The notes beneath the pieces are model-generated. The model had not been told where the DNA came from. It saw only the letters and a list, made by a program, of their open reading frames with translations, and made no database searches. A program made the translations under genes and the position numbers. 64,000 bases of DNA from Pseudomonas urmiensis (GTDB lineage Bacteria > Pseudomonadota > Gammaproteobacteria > Pseudomonadales > Pseudomonadaceae), in NCBI RefSeq assembly GCF_014268815.2, contig NZ_JABWRE020000001.1, positions 2,795,001 to 2,859,000 of the forward strand. Direction: 5' to 3'. Within the stretch, counting starts at the first letter, position 1, and the number at the start of each line of letters is the position of its first letter. Shown one piece after another: positions 8,783 to 18,443 of the stretch.

Positions 8783-9859
8783 ATGAAAAGAACTGCGCGC
8801 CCCCTGCGCCTCGATCATGTTCTGTGCGCGGTTTCCACGTCGCTGCTCCTGGCAACCCCGGTGGAAACTTTCGCGTTCGATCTGCAAGAGGATGAGCCTT
8901 ACGCCAACCTTCTGCAGCAGCCGGCGATGCCCCAGCTGTCGCTGGATCCGGTCAGCGCCAGCGGCTTGAGCCTCAATACCCTCAGCGCCTTTTCCGAGCG
9001 CATGAGCCAGCGCCATGGGCAGGCGGCACCGGACCTGGTCGCCAGCCAATGGTCGCAGTTCTTCCCCGGCATGCCCCACATCGGCGCGCAACCACCCAAT
9101 CAACTCGAAGCGCCCAGCCAGCAACTGATGATTGGCCCCGACCTGTTCGTGCGCGAATCGACCTCGGGCAACGTCCACCGGGCCGGGGTATTCGTCGGCC
9201 ATAACAACCTGCAAAGCAGCTTCAACGGCATGCGCCAGTTGCTCGGCGACAAGCAGCGCAACGCCGTCAACCTCAGCGGCGAGAGCCTGGGGGTGTACTG
9301 GAGCATGAGCCATGCCCAGGGCTGGCACCTGGATGCGGTGGCCATGGGCACCCGCATCGATGTCAGTGGCCGTGGCGAAAGCGGCCAGCGCCTGGATGAC
9401 AGCGGCCACGCGATGACCTTCTCGTTGGAAGGCGGTTACCCGATTGGCCTGGGTGGCGGTTGGGTGATCGAGCCGCAGGCGCAGTTGATCAACCAGCAGT
9501 TCTTCCCCGGCAGCCAGGTGCAGGAAGCGACCTTGCAGGCATTCGATAGCCAGCCCAGCTGGAGCGGCCGGGTCGGTGCCAAATTGTCTGGGCGCTATGT
9601 GGTGAGCGGAATGCCGATCGAGCCCTATGTGCGGACCAACGTCTGGTACGACTTCAGCAACGCCGATGGGGTGCAACTGGACCAGGTCGACAAGATCTCC
9701 AGCTCACGCTATTCGACCACGGTGGAATTGGGCTTGGGCCTGGTGGCGCGGATGACGCCGAATGTGGCGTTGTTCGTCAGTGCCGACTACAGCAGCGATA
9801 TGGATGGCAATGACCTCAATGGCTTGATTGGCAGTCTTGGCGTGAAGATGCGCTGGTAG
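8783..9859 (+). CDS. outer-membrane beta-barrel protein, autotransporter-like
   Basis: A protein of 358 aa. A Sec signal peptide (basic start MKRTARPLR, hydrophobic VSTSLLLATP) is followed by about 110 residues of low-complexity passenger. The last ~230 residues look like an autotransporter barrel: repeated amphipathic strands, GLGGGWVIEPQAQL, VEPYVRTNVW-type strands, and a final strand ending in aromatic W (VKMRW). The ATG at 8783 has AGGAGA 6 bases upstream. The passenger is very short for an adhesin, so it may be a stand-alone barrel. It is not obviously linked to glucan metabolism. Confidence 0.7.
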   Translation: MKRTARPLRLDHVLCAVSTSLLLATPVETFAFDLQEDEPYANLLQQPAMPQLSLDPVSASGLSLNTLSAFSERMSQRHGQAAPDLVASQWSQFFPGMPHIGAQPPNQLEAPSQQLMIGPDLFVRESTSGNVHRAGVFVGHNNLQSSFNGMRQLLGDKQRNAVNLSGESLGVYWSMSHAQGWHLDAVAMGTRIDVSGRGESGQRLDDSGHAMTFSLEGGYPIGLGGGWVIEPQAQLINQQFFPGSQVQEATLQAFDSQPSWSGRVGAKLSGRYVVSGMPIEPYVRTNVWYDFSNADGVQLDQVDKISSSRYSTTVELGLGLVARMTPNVALFVSADYSSDMDGNDLNGLIGSLGVKMRW

Positions 9860-9896
9860 GCGCCACCCACCCTGTGGGAGTGGGGTTGTGGGTGTC

Positions 9897-9955
9897 GTTA
9901 GGCTGGCTTCATGACCAGAACGCCAAGTGGCGCAGGCTCAAAGCCAACGACAATG
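9897..9955 (-). pseudogene. decayed duplicate of the glgB 3' end
   Basis: About 57 bases match the last codons of the intact glgB at 10061-10117 with a handful of mismatches and one missing base. The C-terminal residues LGVLVMKPA and the stop are preserved; the indel breaks the frame further upstream. A REP pair lies between the two copies. This is a direct duplication, not a gene. Confidence 0.85.
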
Positions 9956-9972
9956 CGCTACACCGCCTCAAT

Positions 9973-10055
9973 GGAGCGGGCTTGCCCCGCGATAGCGTCA
10001 GATCAGCCCCCCCCCAATTGAGGCTGCTGATGCTATCGCGGGGCAAGCCCGCTCC
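9973..10055. repeat. inverted REP pair
   Basis: Two 24-base arms, 9973-9996 and 10032-10055, are exact reverse complements and carry the REP core. They sit between the glgB 3'-end duplicate and glgB itself, in the convergent region after the outer-membrane protein gene. Confidence 0.9.
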
Positions 10056-10060
10056 CACGG

Positions 10061-12271
10061 TTAGGCTGGCTTCATGACCAGGACGCCAAGTGGCGGCAGG
10101 TTCAGGGCCAATGACAATGGCTGGCCGTGGCTGGGCAGGTCTTCACTGGCCACCGCCCCGAGGTTGCCCACGTTGGATCCGGCATACATTTGCGCATCAC
10201 TGTTGAGCAACTCTTCCCAGCGCTCGCCAAACGGCACGCCAATCCGATAGCCCTCGCGCGGCACCGGGGTGAAGTTGGCCACCACCAGCAGCGGCTCGCC
10301 GGTGCTGCTCCAGCGCAACCAGGCGAACACGCTGTTGTGCGCATCGTCGCCAATCAGCCACTGGAAGCCCTGCGGCAGGCAGTCCTGTTCATGCAGCGCC
10401 GGCAACTGGCGATACAGCCGGTTAAGGTCACTGACCAACTGCTGCACGCCTTTGTGCTCGGAGTACTGCAGCAAGTACCAATCGAGCTGATGATCATGGT
10501 TCCACTCGCGCCACTGGCCAAACTCGCAGCCCATGAACAGCAGCTTCTTGCCGGGGTGAGTCCACATGAAGGTCAGGTACGCGCGCAGGTTGGCGAACTT
10601 CTGCCAGCGATCGCCGGGCATCTTGTCGATCAGCGAATGCTTGCCGTGCACCACTTCATCATGGGAGATGGGCAGGATGAAATGCTCGGAATAGGCGTAG
10701 ATCAGGCCGAAGCTCATCTCGTTGTGATGATGGGCGCGGTGCACCGGATCGTTCTGGATGTAATGCAGGGTGTCGTGCATCCAGCCCATGTTCCACTTGT
10801 AGGCAAAGCCCAGGCCGCCCTGCTGGGTCGGTTGGCTGACCCCAGGCCAGGCGGTCGACTCTTCAGCGATGATCAGCGCGCCGGGGGCTTCGTGGCTGAC
10901 GATGCCATTGAGGTGGCGCAGGAAATCGATGGCTTCGAGGTTTTCCCGCCCGCCATGGCGATTGGGCACCCACTCGCCGGCCTTGCGTGAATAGTCGCGA
11001 TAGAGCATCGAGGCCACCGCATCGACGCGCAAACCATCGATGTGGAAGTGCTTGAGCCAGTGCAGCGCCGAGGCCAGCATGAAGCCGCGCACCTCGTTGC
11101 GACCGAGGTTGTAGATCAGCGTGTTCCAGTCTTGGTGGAAGCCTTCCAGGGGGTTGTCGTATTCGTACAGCGCGGTGCCGTCGAAGCGCGCCAGGCCATG
11201 CTCGTCGGTTGGGAAATGCGCCGGCACCCAATCGAGGATCACGCCGATACCCCCCTGGTGGCAGGCATCGATGAAAGCAGCGAAGTCTTCGGCGCTGCCA
11301 TAGCGCGAGGTTGGCGCAAACAGCGACAGCGGCTGATAGCCCCAAGAGCCACCAAACGGGTGCTCCATGATCGGCAGCATTTCGATATGGGTGAAGCCCA
11401 GCTCCTGCACGTAGGGCACCAGGCGCTCGGCCAGCTCACGCCAGTTGTAGAAGCGCGCCACTTCACCGCCATCGTCCAGCTCGCAGCGCCAGGAGCCGAC
11501 GTGCAGCTCGTAGATCGACAGCGGCGCATTGTAGGCATGACGTTGGGCGCGCTGCTCCATCCACTGCTGATCGCGCCACTCATGGGCAAGCGGCCCTGCC
11601 ACTTTCGAGGCGGTGCTCGGCGGCAGCTCGGTGGCACGCGCCAGCGGGTCGGCCTTGAGCGGCAGCACACCCTCGCGGCCGAGTACTTCGTACTTGTAGG
11701 CCTCGCCCACGCCCAGGCGCGGCACGAACAGCTCCCACACCCCGGCGTTGTGGCGCAGGCGCATGGGGTGGCGGCGGCCGTCCCAGTTGTTGAAATCGCC
11801 GACCACCGAGACCCGCTTGGCATTCGGTGCCCATACCGAGAACAGCACGCCGTCGATGCCGTCGACCTGGGTCGGCTGCGCGCCAAAGCGCCCGGACAGG
11901 TCGCGGTGGTTGCCCTCGGCGAACAGGTACATGTCCATCTCGCCCAATTGCGGGCCAAAGCTGTAGGGGTCTTCGGTGACTTGCTCGCCACCGGCCCAAG
12001 CCACCTGCAGCTGATAAGGCTGGGCCTGATCGAGATGGGCCGTGAACAAGCCCGGCAGGCTGCCCTGGTGCATGTCGGCCAGCACGCGGCCGTCGTCACG
12101 CGCCAGCACCTTGGCATTCAAGGCATTGGGCAAAAAGGCGCGTACGAACACGCCGCCCGCACCGTCCGGGTGCGGGCCGAGCACGGCAAATGGATCGGCG
12201 TGCTCGGCGCGGGCCAGGGCGTCGATGTCCCGTTGCCGAAGTCCGCCGTTTTCACGCGTGGTTGCGTTCAT
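10061..12271 (-). CDS. glgB: 1,4-alpha-glucan branching enzyme (GH13_9)
   Basis: A protein of 736 aa that creates alpha-1,6 branches in glucan. An N-terminal domain (about 15-110) and a CBM48 (about 115-215, [20 protein letters not shown]) precede the GH13 barrel. Visible regions are [28 protein letters not shown] with the nucleophile, [12 protein letters not shown] with the acid/base Glu, and [15 protein letters not shown]. The ATG at 12269-12271 directly abuts the TGA of treS, so translation is probably coupled. It is the last gene of glgE-treS-glgB. In the GlgE pathway it branches the linear chains that GlgE extends. Confidence 0.96.
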   Translation of the reverse strand: MNATTRENGGLRQRDIDALARAEHADPFAVLGPHPDGAGGVFVRAFLPNALNAKVLARDDGRVLADMHQGSLPGLFTAHLDQAQPYQLQVAWAGGEQVTEDPYSFGPQLGEMDMYLFAEGNHRDLSGRFGAQPTQVDGIDGVLFSVWAPNAKRVSVVGDFNNWDGRRHPMRLRHNAGVWELFVPRLGVGEAYKYEVLGREGVLPLKADPLARATELPPSTASKVAGPLAHEWRDQQWMEQRAQRHAYNAPLSIYELHVGSWRCELDDGGEVARFYNWRELAERLVPYVQELGFTHIEMLPIMEHPFGGSWGYQPLSLFAPTSRYGSAEDFAAFIDACHQGGIGVILDWVPAHFPTDEHGLARFDGTALYEYDNPLEGFHQDWNTLIYNLGRNEVRGFMLASALHWLKHFHIDGLRVDAVASMLYRDYSRKAGEWVPNRHGGRENLEAIDFLRHLNGIVSHEAPGALIIAEESTAWPGVSQPTQQGGLGFAYKWNMGWMHDTLHYIQNDPVHRAHHHNEMSFGLIYAYSEHFILPISHDEVVHGKHSLIDKMPGDRWQKFANLRAYLTFMWTHPGKKLLFMGCEFGQWREWNHDHQLDWYLLQYSEHKGVQQLVSDLNRLYRQLPALHEQDCLPQGFQWLIGDDAHNSVFAWLRWSSTGEPLLVVANFTPVPREGYRIGVPFGERWEELLNSDAQMYAGSNVGNLGAVASEDLPSHGQPLSLALNLPPLGVLVMKPA

Positions 12272-15200
12272 TCATGACTCTCCCCAAGTGCTGATCAGTC
12301 CATGCAGACCATGCAAAGGCACGGCCAGCCACGTCGGCCGATTCTCGGCTTCATAGGTAATCTCGTAGGCGGCTTTTTCCAGACAGAACAGTTCCAATGC
12401 GGCGCGCTCGCCCTCGGCCTGTTCCCAGGCGTGGGGCATGGCGGCGGTGGCCAGGCCGTAGGCTTCAACGAAGGCATGGCGCGACTGGTGCAGGTACTGC
12501 CTTGCGACCCGCTGACGAGCCTGGCGAGCGGCGTCGGAGAGGTCTACCGCCGAGGCGCTGCGCAGGATCATCGCAGCAGCATAGTCGAAGGATCGCAACA
12601 CGCCGCTGACATCTTTGTACGGGCTGTGTTTGGCCCGCCGCTCGTCTAGCGGGCGCGCCGGTTCGCCTTCGAAGTCGATCAGGTAGGCATCACCCTGCAC
12701 CACCAGTACCTGGCCCAGGTGCAAGTCGCCATGCACCCGCATCAACAAGCCCCCCTGGGCCTGCTGGGCGAGGTTGTCGATGTGCTTGGCCAGGCCATCG
12801 CGTTGCTGCTGCAAATCGTCGACCAAGGCCTGGCTGTCGCGGTCCAGGCTGTCGCGGTGCTGCACCAGCAGGTCCAGCGCATGGCTGAGCTCGGCGCTGA
12901 TCTGCTGGCTCCAGCGCGCGCTGTCCTCGCCGGTACTGGCGCGGGGTTTGAACGCCGGATCGTCAGTGGCGGCGGCGAGCAGCAGGTGCATTTCGCCCAG
13001 GCGCTGGCCGAGCAAGGTGGCAAAGCCGTTCAGCTCAGCCAACGCGTCGGTGTGCGCTTCGGCTTCGACGCTATCGGGCTCCATCTCATCGCGGATCGCC
13101 CGCTCCAGGGTGTTCTGGGTCCAGGCCCAGGCATCGCCCTGGTTGCTCAGGTAGCCCTGGGCGATCATCAGCAGGTTCGGCTGATCGTGCGCATCGACGC
13201 GGCTGACCCAGGCCAGCAGCGGCGATATATTGGCAAAGCCGCCAGCGGTCAGGTAGGCGCTCATCTCCAGCTCCGGGTGAATGCCGGGGTTGACCCGCCG
13301 GATCAGCTTGAGCACCACCCGATCAGCGATCACCACCGAGCTGTTGGACTGCTCGGCGCTCAGATAGCGCACTTCGCTGTCCTCGTTGAGCTCAAGCGGC
13401 GCCAGCAAGTCGGTGCTCTCAAAGCGCAGCTCGCCGGCACTGCTGGGCAGCCGGGTGCCGTCCTGGCAGTTGCGCAGCACCGCACGAATGAACGGCTCCA
13501 GCACGAACGCATCGGTGATCAGCCCGACCTGGCGGCCACGGCGCACCCGCGACAGTGCCAGTTGCTGCGGCAATGCGGTGTTGATCTGCTCCTCGGGCAG
13601 GAAGCCGAACGGTAGCTGGTAGTAATTGGCCACGCCATCGCTAATCACTTCCAGCTCGCTGAGCAGCACCGGGGTGGTCGCCGTGGCCAGGCGCACGCCG
13701 TAGCTCAGGCGTACCTGATCGAGCGGCCCTTCCTTGCCGGCGAACCAGCGCCGCTTGGGCAGGTACTGCGGCAGGATCGCGTCTTGCAGGCTGTCGATCG
13801 AAGGCGCTTCGAGCAGCTCTTCCATGCGTTTGCGCAGCACCAGCGTGGTCAGCTCCGGCAGGCCCTCGGTGGGCTCGACGTGCCAGCTGGGCATGCGATC
13901 GCGGCTGGCCAGCAAGAACCAGTAGAAGCCATACGGCGCCAGGGTCAGCAGGAACGGCAGTTGGCCAATCGGCGGGAAGGCGCTGCCGCCGAGCATCTCC
14001 ACCGGCACCTTGTCGGCGTACTGCGACAGCTCAAGCTCTGCGGCCTGGGCTGCGCGGGAAACGTTGGCGACACACAAGATGATTTCGCTGTTGCCATCGG
14101 CGTCGGTGTACTCGCGAATATAGGCGAGGATGCGCCGGTTGCTCGGCGTGAGCATCTTCAACGTGCCACGGCCAAAGGCCTTCTGCTGGTTGCGCACCGC
14201 CAGCAGGCGGCGGTTCCAGTTGAGCAGCGAATGCGGGTCGTGCGACTGGGCTTCGACGTTGACCGTCTGGTAGCCGTACAGCGGGTCCATGATCGGCGGC
14301 AGCACCAGGCGCTGCGGGTCGGCGCGGGAGAAGCCGCCGTTGCGATCAGGCGACCACTGCATCGGCGTGCGCACACCGTCGCGGTCGCCCAGGTAGATGT
14401 TGTCGCCCATGCCCAGCTCATCGCCGTAGTACAGGGTTGGCGTGCCAGGCATCGACAGCAGCAGGCTGGTCAGCAGCTCGATGCGCCGCCGGTCGCGCTG
14501 CAGCAGCGGCGCCAGGCGCCGGCGGATGCCGAGATTGATCCGCGCGCGGCGGTCTTCGGCGTAGTAGTTCCACAGGTAGTCGCGCTCGCGGTCGGTGACC
14601 ATCTCCAGGGTCAGCTCATCGTGGTTACGCAAGAAGATCGCCCACTGGCAGTTGGCGGGGATCTCCGGGGTCTGGCGCAGGATGTCGGTGATCGGGAAGC
14701 GGTCTTCCATGGCCAGCGCCATGTACATGCGCGGCATCAGCGGGAAGTGAAAGGCCATGTGGCACTCGTCGCCATCGCCCTCGCCAAAGTACGGCCGGGT
14801 ATCTTCAGGCCATTGGTTGGCCTCGGCCAGCAGCATGCGGTCGGGGTAGTTGGCGTCGATCTCGGCGCGAATGGCCTTGAGCACCACATGGGTCTCGGGC
14901 AGGTTTTCGTTGTTGGTGCCGTCGCGCTCGATCAGGTACGGAATGGCATCCAGGCGCAGGCCGTCGACGCCGATGTCGAGCCAATAGCGCATGACATCGA
15001 TCACCGCCTTCATCACCTGCGGGTTGTCGAAGTTCAGATCCGGCTGGTGCGAATAGAAGCGGTGCCAGAAGTACTGGCCGGCGACCGGGTCCCAGGTCCA
15101 GTTGGATTTTTCGGTGTCGAGGAAGATGATCCGCGTGCCGTCGTATTTCTGGTCGTCGTCCGACCACACGTAGAAATCCCGTGCCTTGCTGCCGCGCTTG

Positions 15201-15583
15201 GCGTGGCGGGCCTTTTGAAACCAGGGGTGCTGGTCGGAGGTGTGGTTGATCACCAGCTCCGTGATTACCCGCAGGCCACGCTTGTGCGCCTCGGCGATGA
15301 AGCGCTTGGCGTCGGCCATGCTGCCGTAGTCGGGGTGCACGGCTTTGTACTCGGCGATGTCATAGCCATCGTCGCGCCGTGGCGAGGGGTAGAACGGCAA
15401 CAGCCACAGGGTGTTGACACCCAGTTCGGCGATGTAGTCGAGCTTGCTGATCAAACCTGCGAAATCACCGATGCCGTCGTTGTTGGAATCGAAGAACGAC
15501 TTGATGTGCAGTTGATAGATCACCGCGTCCTTGTACCAGAGCGGATCGTCGATGAAGGCTGCTGGGCGGGAACGCTTGGCCAT
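12272..15583 (-). CDS. treS: trehalose synthase fused to maltokinase
   Basis: A two-domain protein of 1103 aa. Residues 1 to ~550 are a GH13_16 trehalose synthase (trehalose to maltose): YKDAVIYQLHIKSFFDSN, VITELVINHTSDQHPWFQ, GLRLDAIPYL, LLAEANQWPED, FLRNHDELTLEM. The last ~450 residues are a maltokinase of the aminoglycoside phosphotransferase-like fold with MRVHGDLHLGQVLV and YLIDFEGEP, making maltose 1-phosphate. I chose the ATG at 15583 because AAGGAG lies 6 bases upstream; a TTG two codons earlier lacks support. This fusion is usual in Pseudomonas and feeds GlgE directly. Confidence 0.96.
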   Translation of the reverse strand: MAKRSRPAAFIDDPLWYKDAVIYQLHIKSFFDSNNDGIGDFAGLISKLDYIAELGVNTLWLLPFYPSPRRDDGYDIAEYKAVHPDYGSMADAKRFIAEAHKRGLRVITELVINHTSDQHPWFQKARHAKRGSKARDFYVWSDDDQKYDGTRIIFLDTEKSNWTWDPVAGQYFWHRFYSHQPDLNFDNPQVMKAVIDVMRYWLDIGVDGLRLDAIPYLIERDGTNNENLPETHVVLKAIRAEIDANYPDRMLLAEANQWPEDTRPYFGEGDGDECHMAFHFPLMPRMYMALAMEDRFPITDILRQTPEIPANCQWAIFLRNHDELTLEMVTDRERDYLWNYYAEDRRARINLGIRRRLAPLLQRDRRRIELLTSLLLSMPGTPTLYYGDELGMGDNIYLGDRDGVRTPMQWSPDRNGGFSRADPQRLVLPPIMDPLYGYQTVNVEAQSHDPHSLLNWNRRLLAVRNQQKAFGRGTLKMLTPSNRRILAYIREYTDADGNSEIILCVANVSRAAQAAELELSQYADKVPVEMLGGSAFPPIGQLPFLLTLAPYGFYWFLLASRDRMPSWHVEPTEGLPELTTLVLRKRMEELLEAPSIDSLQDAILPQYLPKRRWFAGKEGPLDQVRLSYGVRLATATTPVLLSELEVISDGVANYYQLPFGFLPEEQINTALPQQLALSRVRRGRQVGLITDAFVLEPFIRAVLRNCQDGTRLPSSAGELRFESTDLLAPLELNEDSEVRYLSAEQSNSSVVIADRVVLKLIRRVNPGIHPELEMSAYLTAGGFANISPLLAWVSRVDAHDQPNLLMIAQGYLSNQGDAWAWTQNTLERAIRDEMEPDSVEAEAHTDALAELNGFATLLGQRLGEMHLLLAAATDDPAFKPRASTGEDSARWSQQISAELSHALDLLVQHRDSLDRDSQALVDDLQQQRDGLAKHIDNLAQQAQGGLLMRVHGDLHLGQVLVVQGDAYLIDFEGEPARPLDERRAKHSPYKDVSGVLRSFDYAAAMILRSASAVDLSDAARQARQRVARQYLHQSRHAFVEAYGLATAAMPHAWEQAEGERAALELFCLEKAAYEITYEAENRPTWLAVPLHGLHGLISTWGES

Positions 15584-15635
15584 GTGCAACTCCTTGCTGT
15601 CCTAGACTATCTCGTGAGATGGGGTTGGCTGGATT

Positions 15636-15654
15636 GGGGCTGCAAAGCAGCCCC
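15636..15654. repeat. short hairpin between glgE and treS
   Basis: GGGGCTGC and GCAGCCCC flank a 3-base loop, followed by AAAA on the plus strand. On the minus strand, the direction of the operon, the hairpin is preceded rather than followed by T-rich sequence. It is more likely a processing or attenuation stem than a strong terminator between these co-oriented genes. Confidence 0.45.
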
Positions 15655-15666
15655 AAAACCTCAAGG

Positions 15667-17685
15667 TCATCCGGCTTTCTCGATCCGCCAGATACCAAAC
15701 GGCTGATACCCAGGATCAATCCGCATCCACTGGGTCTTGCCATGCCAGGTCCAGCGATGCCCATTCATCAAATCTTCCCCCAGGGTGTCGGCATCGTCGT
15801 CCAACCCCAGCTCCCACAGCGGCAACTCGAAGCTCGCCTCCTGCACGTTGTGCGGATCGAGGCTGATGGCCACCAGAATGTAGTTGTCCCGCTCCGGCGT
15901 GCGCTTGGCGAAATACAGGATGTTGTCGTTCCAACAGTTGAAGAACGCCACCCCCAGATGGGTCTGCAAGGCCCGGTTCTGCCGGCGAATGCGATTGAGC
16001 TGGGCGATCTCGGCGACGATGTTGCCGGGGGCGGTGAAATCACGCGGACGGATCTCGTACTTCTCCGAATCGAGGTACTCCTCCTTGCCCGGAATGGCCG
16101 CGGCTTCGCACAGCTCAAAACCCGAATACATGCCCCACAGGCCCGAGCCCATGGTCGCCAGCGCTGCGCGAATGAGAAACCCGGCACGCCCGGAGGTCTG
16201 CAGGAAGAATGGGTTGATATCGGGGGTATTGACGAAGAAGTTCGGCCGGTAGCACTGGCTCCACGGTGGCTGGTTGAGCTCCTCGAAATACTCACGCAAC
16301 TCCTGCTTGGTAGTGCGCCAGGTGAAATAGGTGTAGCTCTGCGCATAGCCGACCTTGCCCAGCCGCGCCATCATCGCAGGCTTGGTGAAGGCCTCGGCGA
16401 GGAAGATCACCTCCGGGTGCTGGCTGCGCACATTGGCGATCAGCCATTGCCAGAACGGCAGCGGTTTGGTGTGCGGGTTGTCGACGCGGAAAGTCTTCAC
16501 GCCCTCCTCGACCCAGCCGACCACCACGTCACGCAGCGCCAGCCACAGCGAGGGCACCGCCTCGGCGGCATAGAAATCGACGTTGACGATGTCCTGGTAT
16601 TTTTTCGGCGGGTTCTCTGCATAGCGGATGCTGCCGTCGGGACGCCAGCTGAACCAGCCGGGGTGCTCGATCAGCCAGGGGTGGTCTTGCGAGCACTGGA
16701 TGGCGAAGTCCAGGGCGATCTCCAGGCCATGCTCAGCGGCAGCCGCCACCAACCTGCGAAAGTCCTCGCGGGTGCCCAGCTCAGGGTGGATGGCATCATG
16801 GCCGCCTTCGGGGCTACCAATGGCATAAGGGCTGCCAGGATCGCTGGGTTCGGCTTGCAGGGCATTATTGCGGCCCTTGCGGTGCTTCTTGCCAATTGGA
16901 TGGATGGGCGGGAAATACAACACGTCAAAGCCCATGTCGCGGATCATCGGCAGGCGCTGGTGAACATCATTGAAGGTGCCATGGCGCTCAGGGTCATCAG
17001 TGATCGAACGCGGGAACAGCTCGTACCAACTGGCGAACTGCGCTGCCGGTCGATCGACATCGAGGGGAAACTCAGCGCTGCGGGTCAGGTAGCTGCGGTG
17101 TTCGGCCTCGATCATCAGCCGCGCGGTCTCGGCGTCCAGCAGCAGGGCGACCTGCTCGTCCGCAGGCAGCTCAGACAAGCGCGATTGCAGCGCAACGATC
17201 GCTTCGCGTAGCGGCCCCTCGCTGCGCTCTGCACCCTTGCCCAGCAGCAACCTGCCCTCCTCCAGCTCAAGCTTGACCTCGACCCCGGCGTGGTACTTCT
17301 TTTCAAGGTCATGGCAGTAGGTGGCGAACGGATCGATCCAGGCCTCGATACTGAACAGGTGCAAGCCCAGCTGGACAGGCGTGAACTCGGCCAGCCACAG
17401 GTCGTTACCCGCCGCCTGCATCGTCACGCCGTGCCAGTGTCGACTGTTGGCCTCGCGCCAGTGCAGCAGCACCATCAACTGGTCATGGCCGTCGCTGTAG
17501 ACCTTGCTGCTGACCTGCACCGGCTGGCCGCTGATGGCCTTGGCGGCGAAGGTGCCACCGTCGAGCACCGGGCTTGTGTTTTCGATCACCAAACGTGGCG
17601 CCAGCAGCGCCTGCGACAGGCTGATGGCCTGTTCGGGGTGGTCGTTGGCCATGGGTACGCTTTCGAAGGGCTCGCTGCGAGACAT
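15667..17685 (-). CDS. glgE: alpha-1,4-glucan:maltose-1-phosphate maltosyltransferase (GH13_3)
   Basis: A protein of 672 aa that adds maltose from maltose 1-phosphate to growing alpha-glucan. The N-terminal domain (about 25-140) is a beta sandwich. The barrel carries the nucleophile region TFRVDNPHTKPLPFWQWLI, the acid/base region VIFLAEAFTKPAMMARLGK, and FYFP-type GlgE signatures such as LYFPPIHPIGKKHRKGRNN. The ATG at 17685 follows GGGAG at 9 bases; an internal Met (MANDHPEQ) lacks a ribosome site. It is the first gene of glgE-treS-glgB, which points to trehalose-derived glucan synthesis in this organism. Confidence 0.95.
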   Translation of the reverse strand: MSRSEPFESVPMANDHPEQAISLSQALLAPRLVIENTSPVLDGGTFAAKAISGQPVQVSSKVYSDGHDQLMVLLHWREANSRHWHGVTMQAAGNDLWLAEFTPVQLGLHLFSIEAWIDPFATYCHDLEKKYHAGVEVKLELEEGRLLLGKGAERSEGPLREAIVALQSRLSELPADEQVALLLDAETARLMIEAEHRSYLTRSAEFPLDVDRPAAQFASWYELFPRSITDDPERHGTFNDVHQRLPMIRDMGFDVLYFPPIHPIGKKHRKGRNNALQAEPSDPGSPYAIGSPEGGHDAIHPELGTREDFRRLVAAAAEHGLEIALDFAIQCSQDHPWLIEHPGWFSWRPDGSIRYAENPPKKYQDIVNVDFYAAEAVPSLWLALRDVVVGWVEEGVKTFRVDNPHTKPLPFWQWLIANVRSQHPEVIFLAEAFTKPAMMARLGKVGYAQSYTYFTWRTTKQELREYFEELNQPPWSQCYRPNFFVNTPDINPFFLQTSGRAGFLIRAALATMGSGLWGMYSGFELCEAAAIPGKEEYLDSEKYEIRPRDFTAPGNIVAEIAQLNRIRRQNRALQTHLGVAFFNCWNDNILYFAKRTPERDNYILVAISLDPHNVQEASFELPLWELGLDDDADTLGEDLMNGHRWTWHGKTQWMRIDPGYQPFGIWRIEKAG

Positions 17686-17823
17686 CGGACTGTGCTCCCT
17701 GTTGGCGATGGCGGTAAGGGTTCAGAGCCGTCGGACGCGGGAGGGGTTCAAAAAAATTGAGCGAATGGCGCAGGCCCGGATCAAAGCCTCTACACCCTCT
17801 GAACACCCCAGCGAGGACAGGCG

Positions 17824-17991
17824 ATGAACATTCCCATTCCACCGGAAACTCCCGATCCGAACATCGACGACCCCAGCTTGCCGCCGCCGGTGCCCGAACA
17901 AGAGCCGAACGAGCTGCCGATCAAGCCGACCGTGCCGCCAACCGTGGGTGACCCGCCGAGCCAGGAGCCACCGGTGAAAGCCAAAGGATAG
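17824..17991 (+). CDS. short proline-rich protein of unknown function
   Basis: A 55-residue frame starting at ATG 17824 and ending at TAG 17989-17991. It is acidic and extremely Pro-rich (MNIPIPPETPDPNIDDPSL, then PPPVPEQEPNELP). It has no signal peptide and no membrane segment. AGGAC lies just upstream, and codon use is GC3-rich as in the neighbours. It is divergent from glgE. No family was recognised, and the short length leaves some doubt that it is translated. Confidence 0.6.
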   Translation: MNIPIPPETPDPNIDDPSLPPPVPEQEPNELPIKPTVPPTVGDPPSQEPPVKAKG

Positions 17992-18078
17992 ACCAACGGC
18001 CTGATAATTCTGCCAGTAGCTGCAATCGCGCCAGGTTCCGATGATGGGTTCTCTCGAACAACAACAGGAGAACCCAGC

Positions 18079-18315
18079 ATGGATGAGTTGCTCACCCGCG
18101 TGGACAGTGAACGACGCCTATTGCAGGCACTGCAAAATGCTGGCGCCGACTACGCCACGCTAAGCACGCGATTGAAGGAAATTGACAGCCACAAACTCAA
18201 CCGCGCCTTGCGCGATTTGGGTGTGACCGTTGATCTTCAGCACGATTCGGCCATCACCCTGCACGCCTTGCTCGATACGTTATGCGGCTCGACGAATAAG
18301 ACGCACGATTGTTGA
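18079..18315 (+). CDS. hypothetical 78-residue protein
   Basis: A small soluble protein, mostly helical by eye (MDELLTRVDSERRLLQALQ, LSTRLKEIDSHKLNRALRD), ending STNKTHDC. AGGAGA precedes the ATG at good spacing. It follows the proline-rich gene by 87 bases on the same strand. No domain was recognised. Confidence 0.65.
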   Translation: MDELLTRVDSERRLLQALQNAGADYATLSTRLKEIDSHKLNRALRDLGVTVDLQHDSAITLHALLDTLCGSTNKTHDC

Positions 18316-18354
18316 TTACTTCCAGCGGACATCGCCGCCTCTGCGCCAGCCCTA

Positions 18355-18403
18355 CTCCCACGGATTGACCGCCCTAGACCAGGTCATGCGATCCCCGTGG
18401 GAG
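18355..18403. repeat. degenerate REP-like inverted repeat
   Basis: Arms CTCCCACGG (18355-18363) and CCGTGGGAG (18395-18403) are exact complements around a 31-base spacer. They resemble the outer part of the REP elements here but lack the full core. They lie between convergent genes. Confidence 0.5.
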
Positions 18404-18443
18404 CTGATGTACTCATGAGAGGCCGTCAATGATCTCAACAGCA

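Noticed and set aside
8609..9676. Full-length minus-strand frame opposite the outer-membrane protein.
   Set aside because: Most of it is antisense to a gene with signal peptide and barrel. Only the short tract at 8609-8758 is kept, as a finding.
13784..15706. A long open frame on the plus strand opposite treS.
   Set aside because: It mirrors the third-position GC bias of treS, its product is a Val/Gln/Arg-rich shadow with no motif, and treS has all catalytic motifs.
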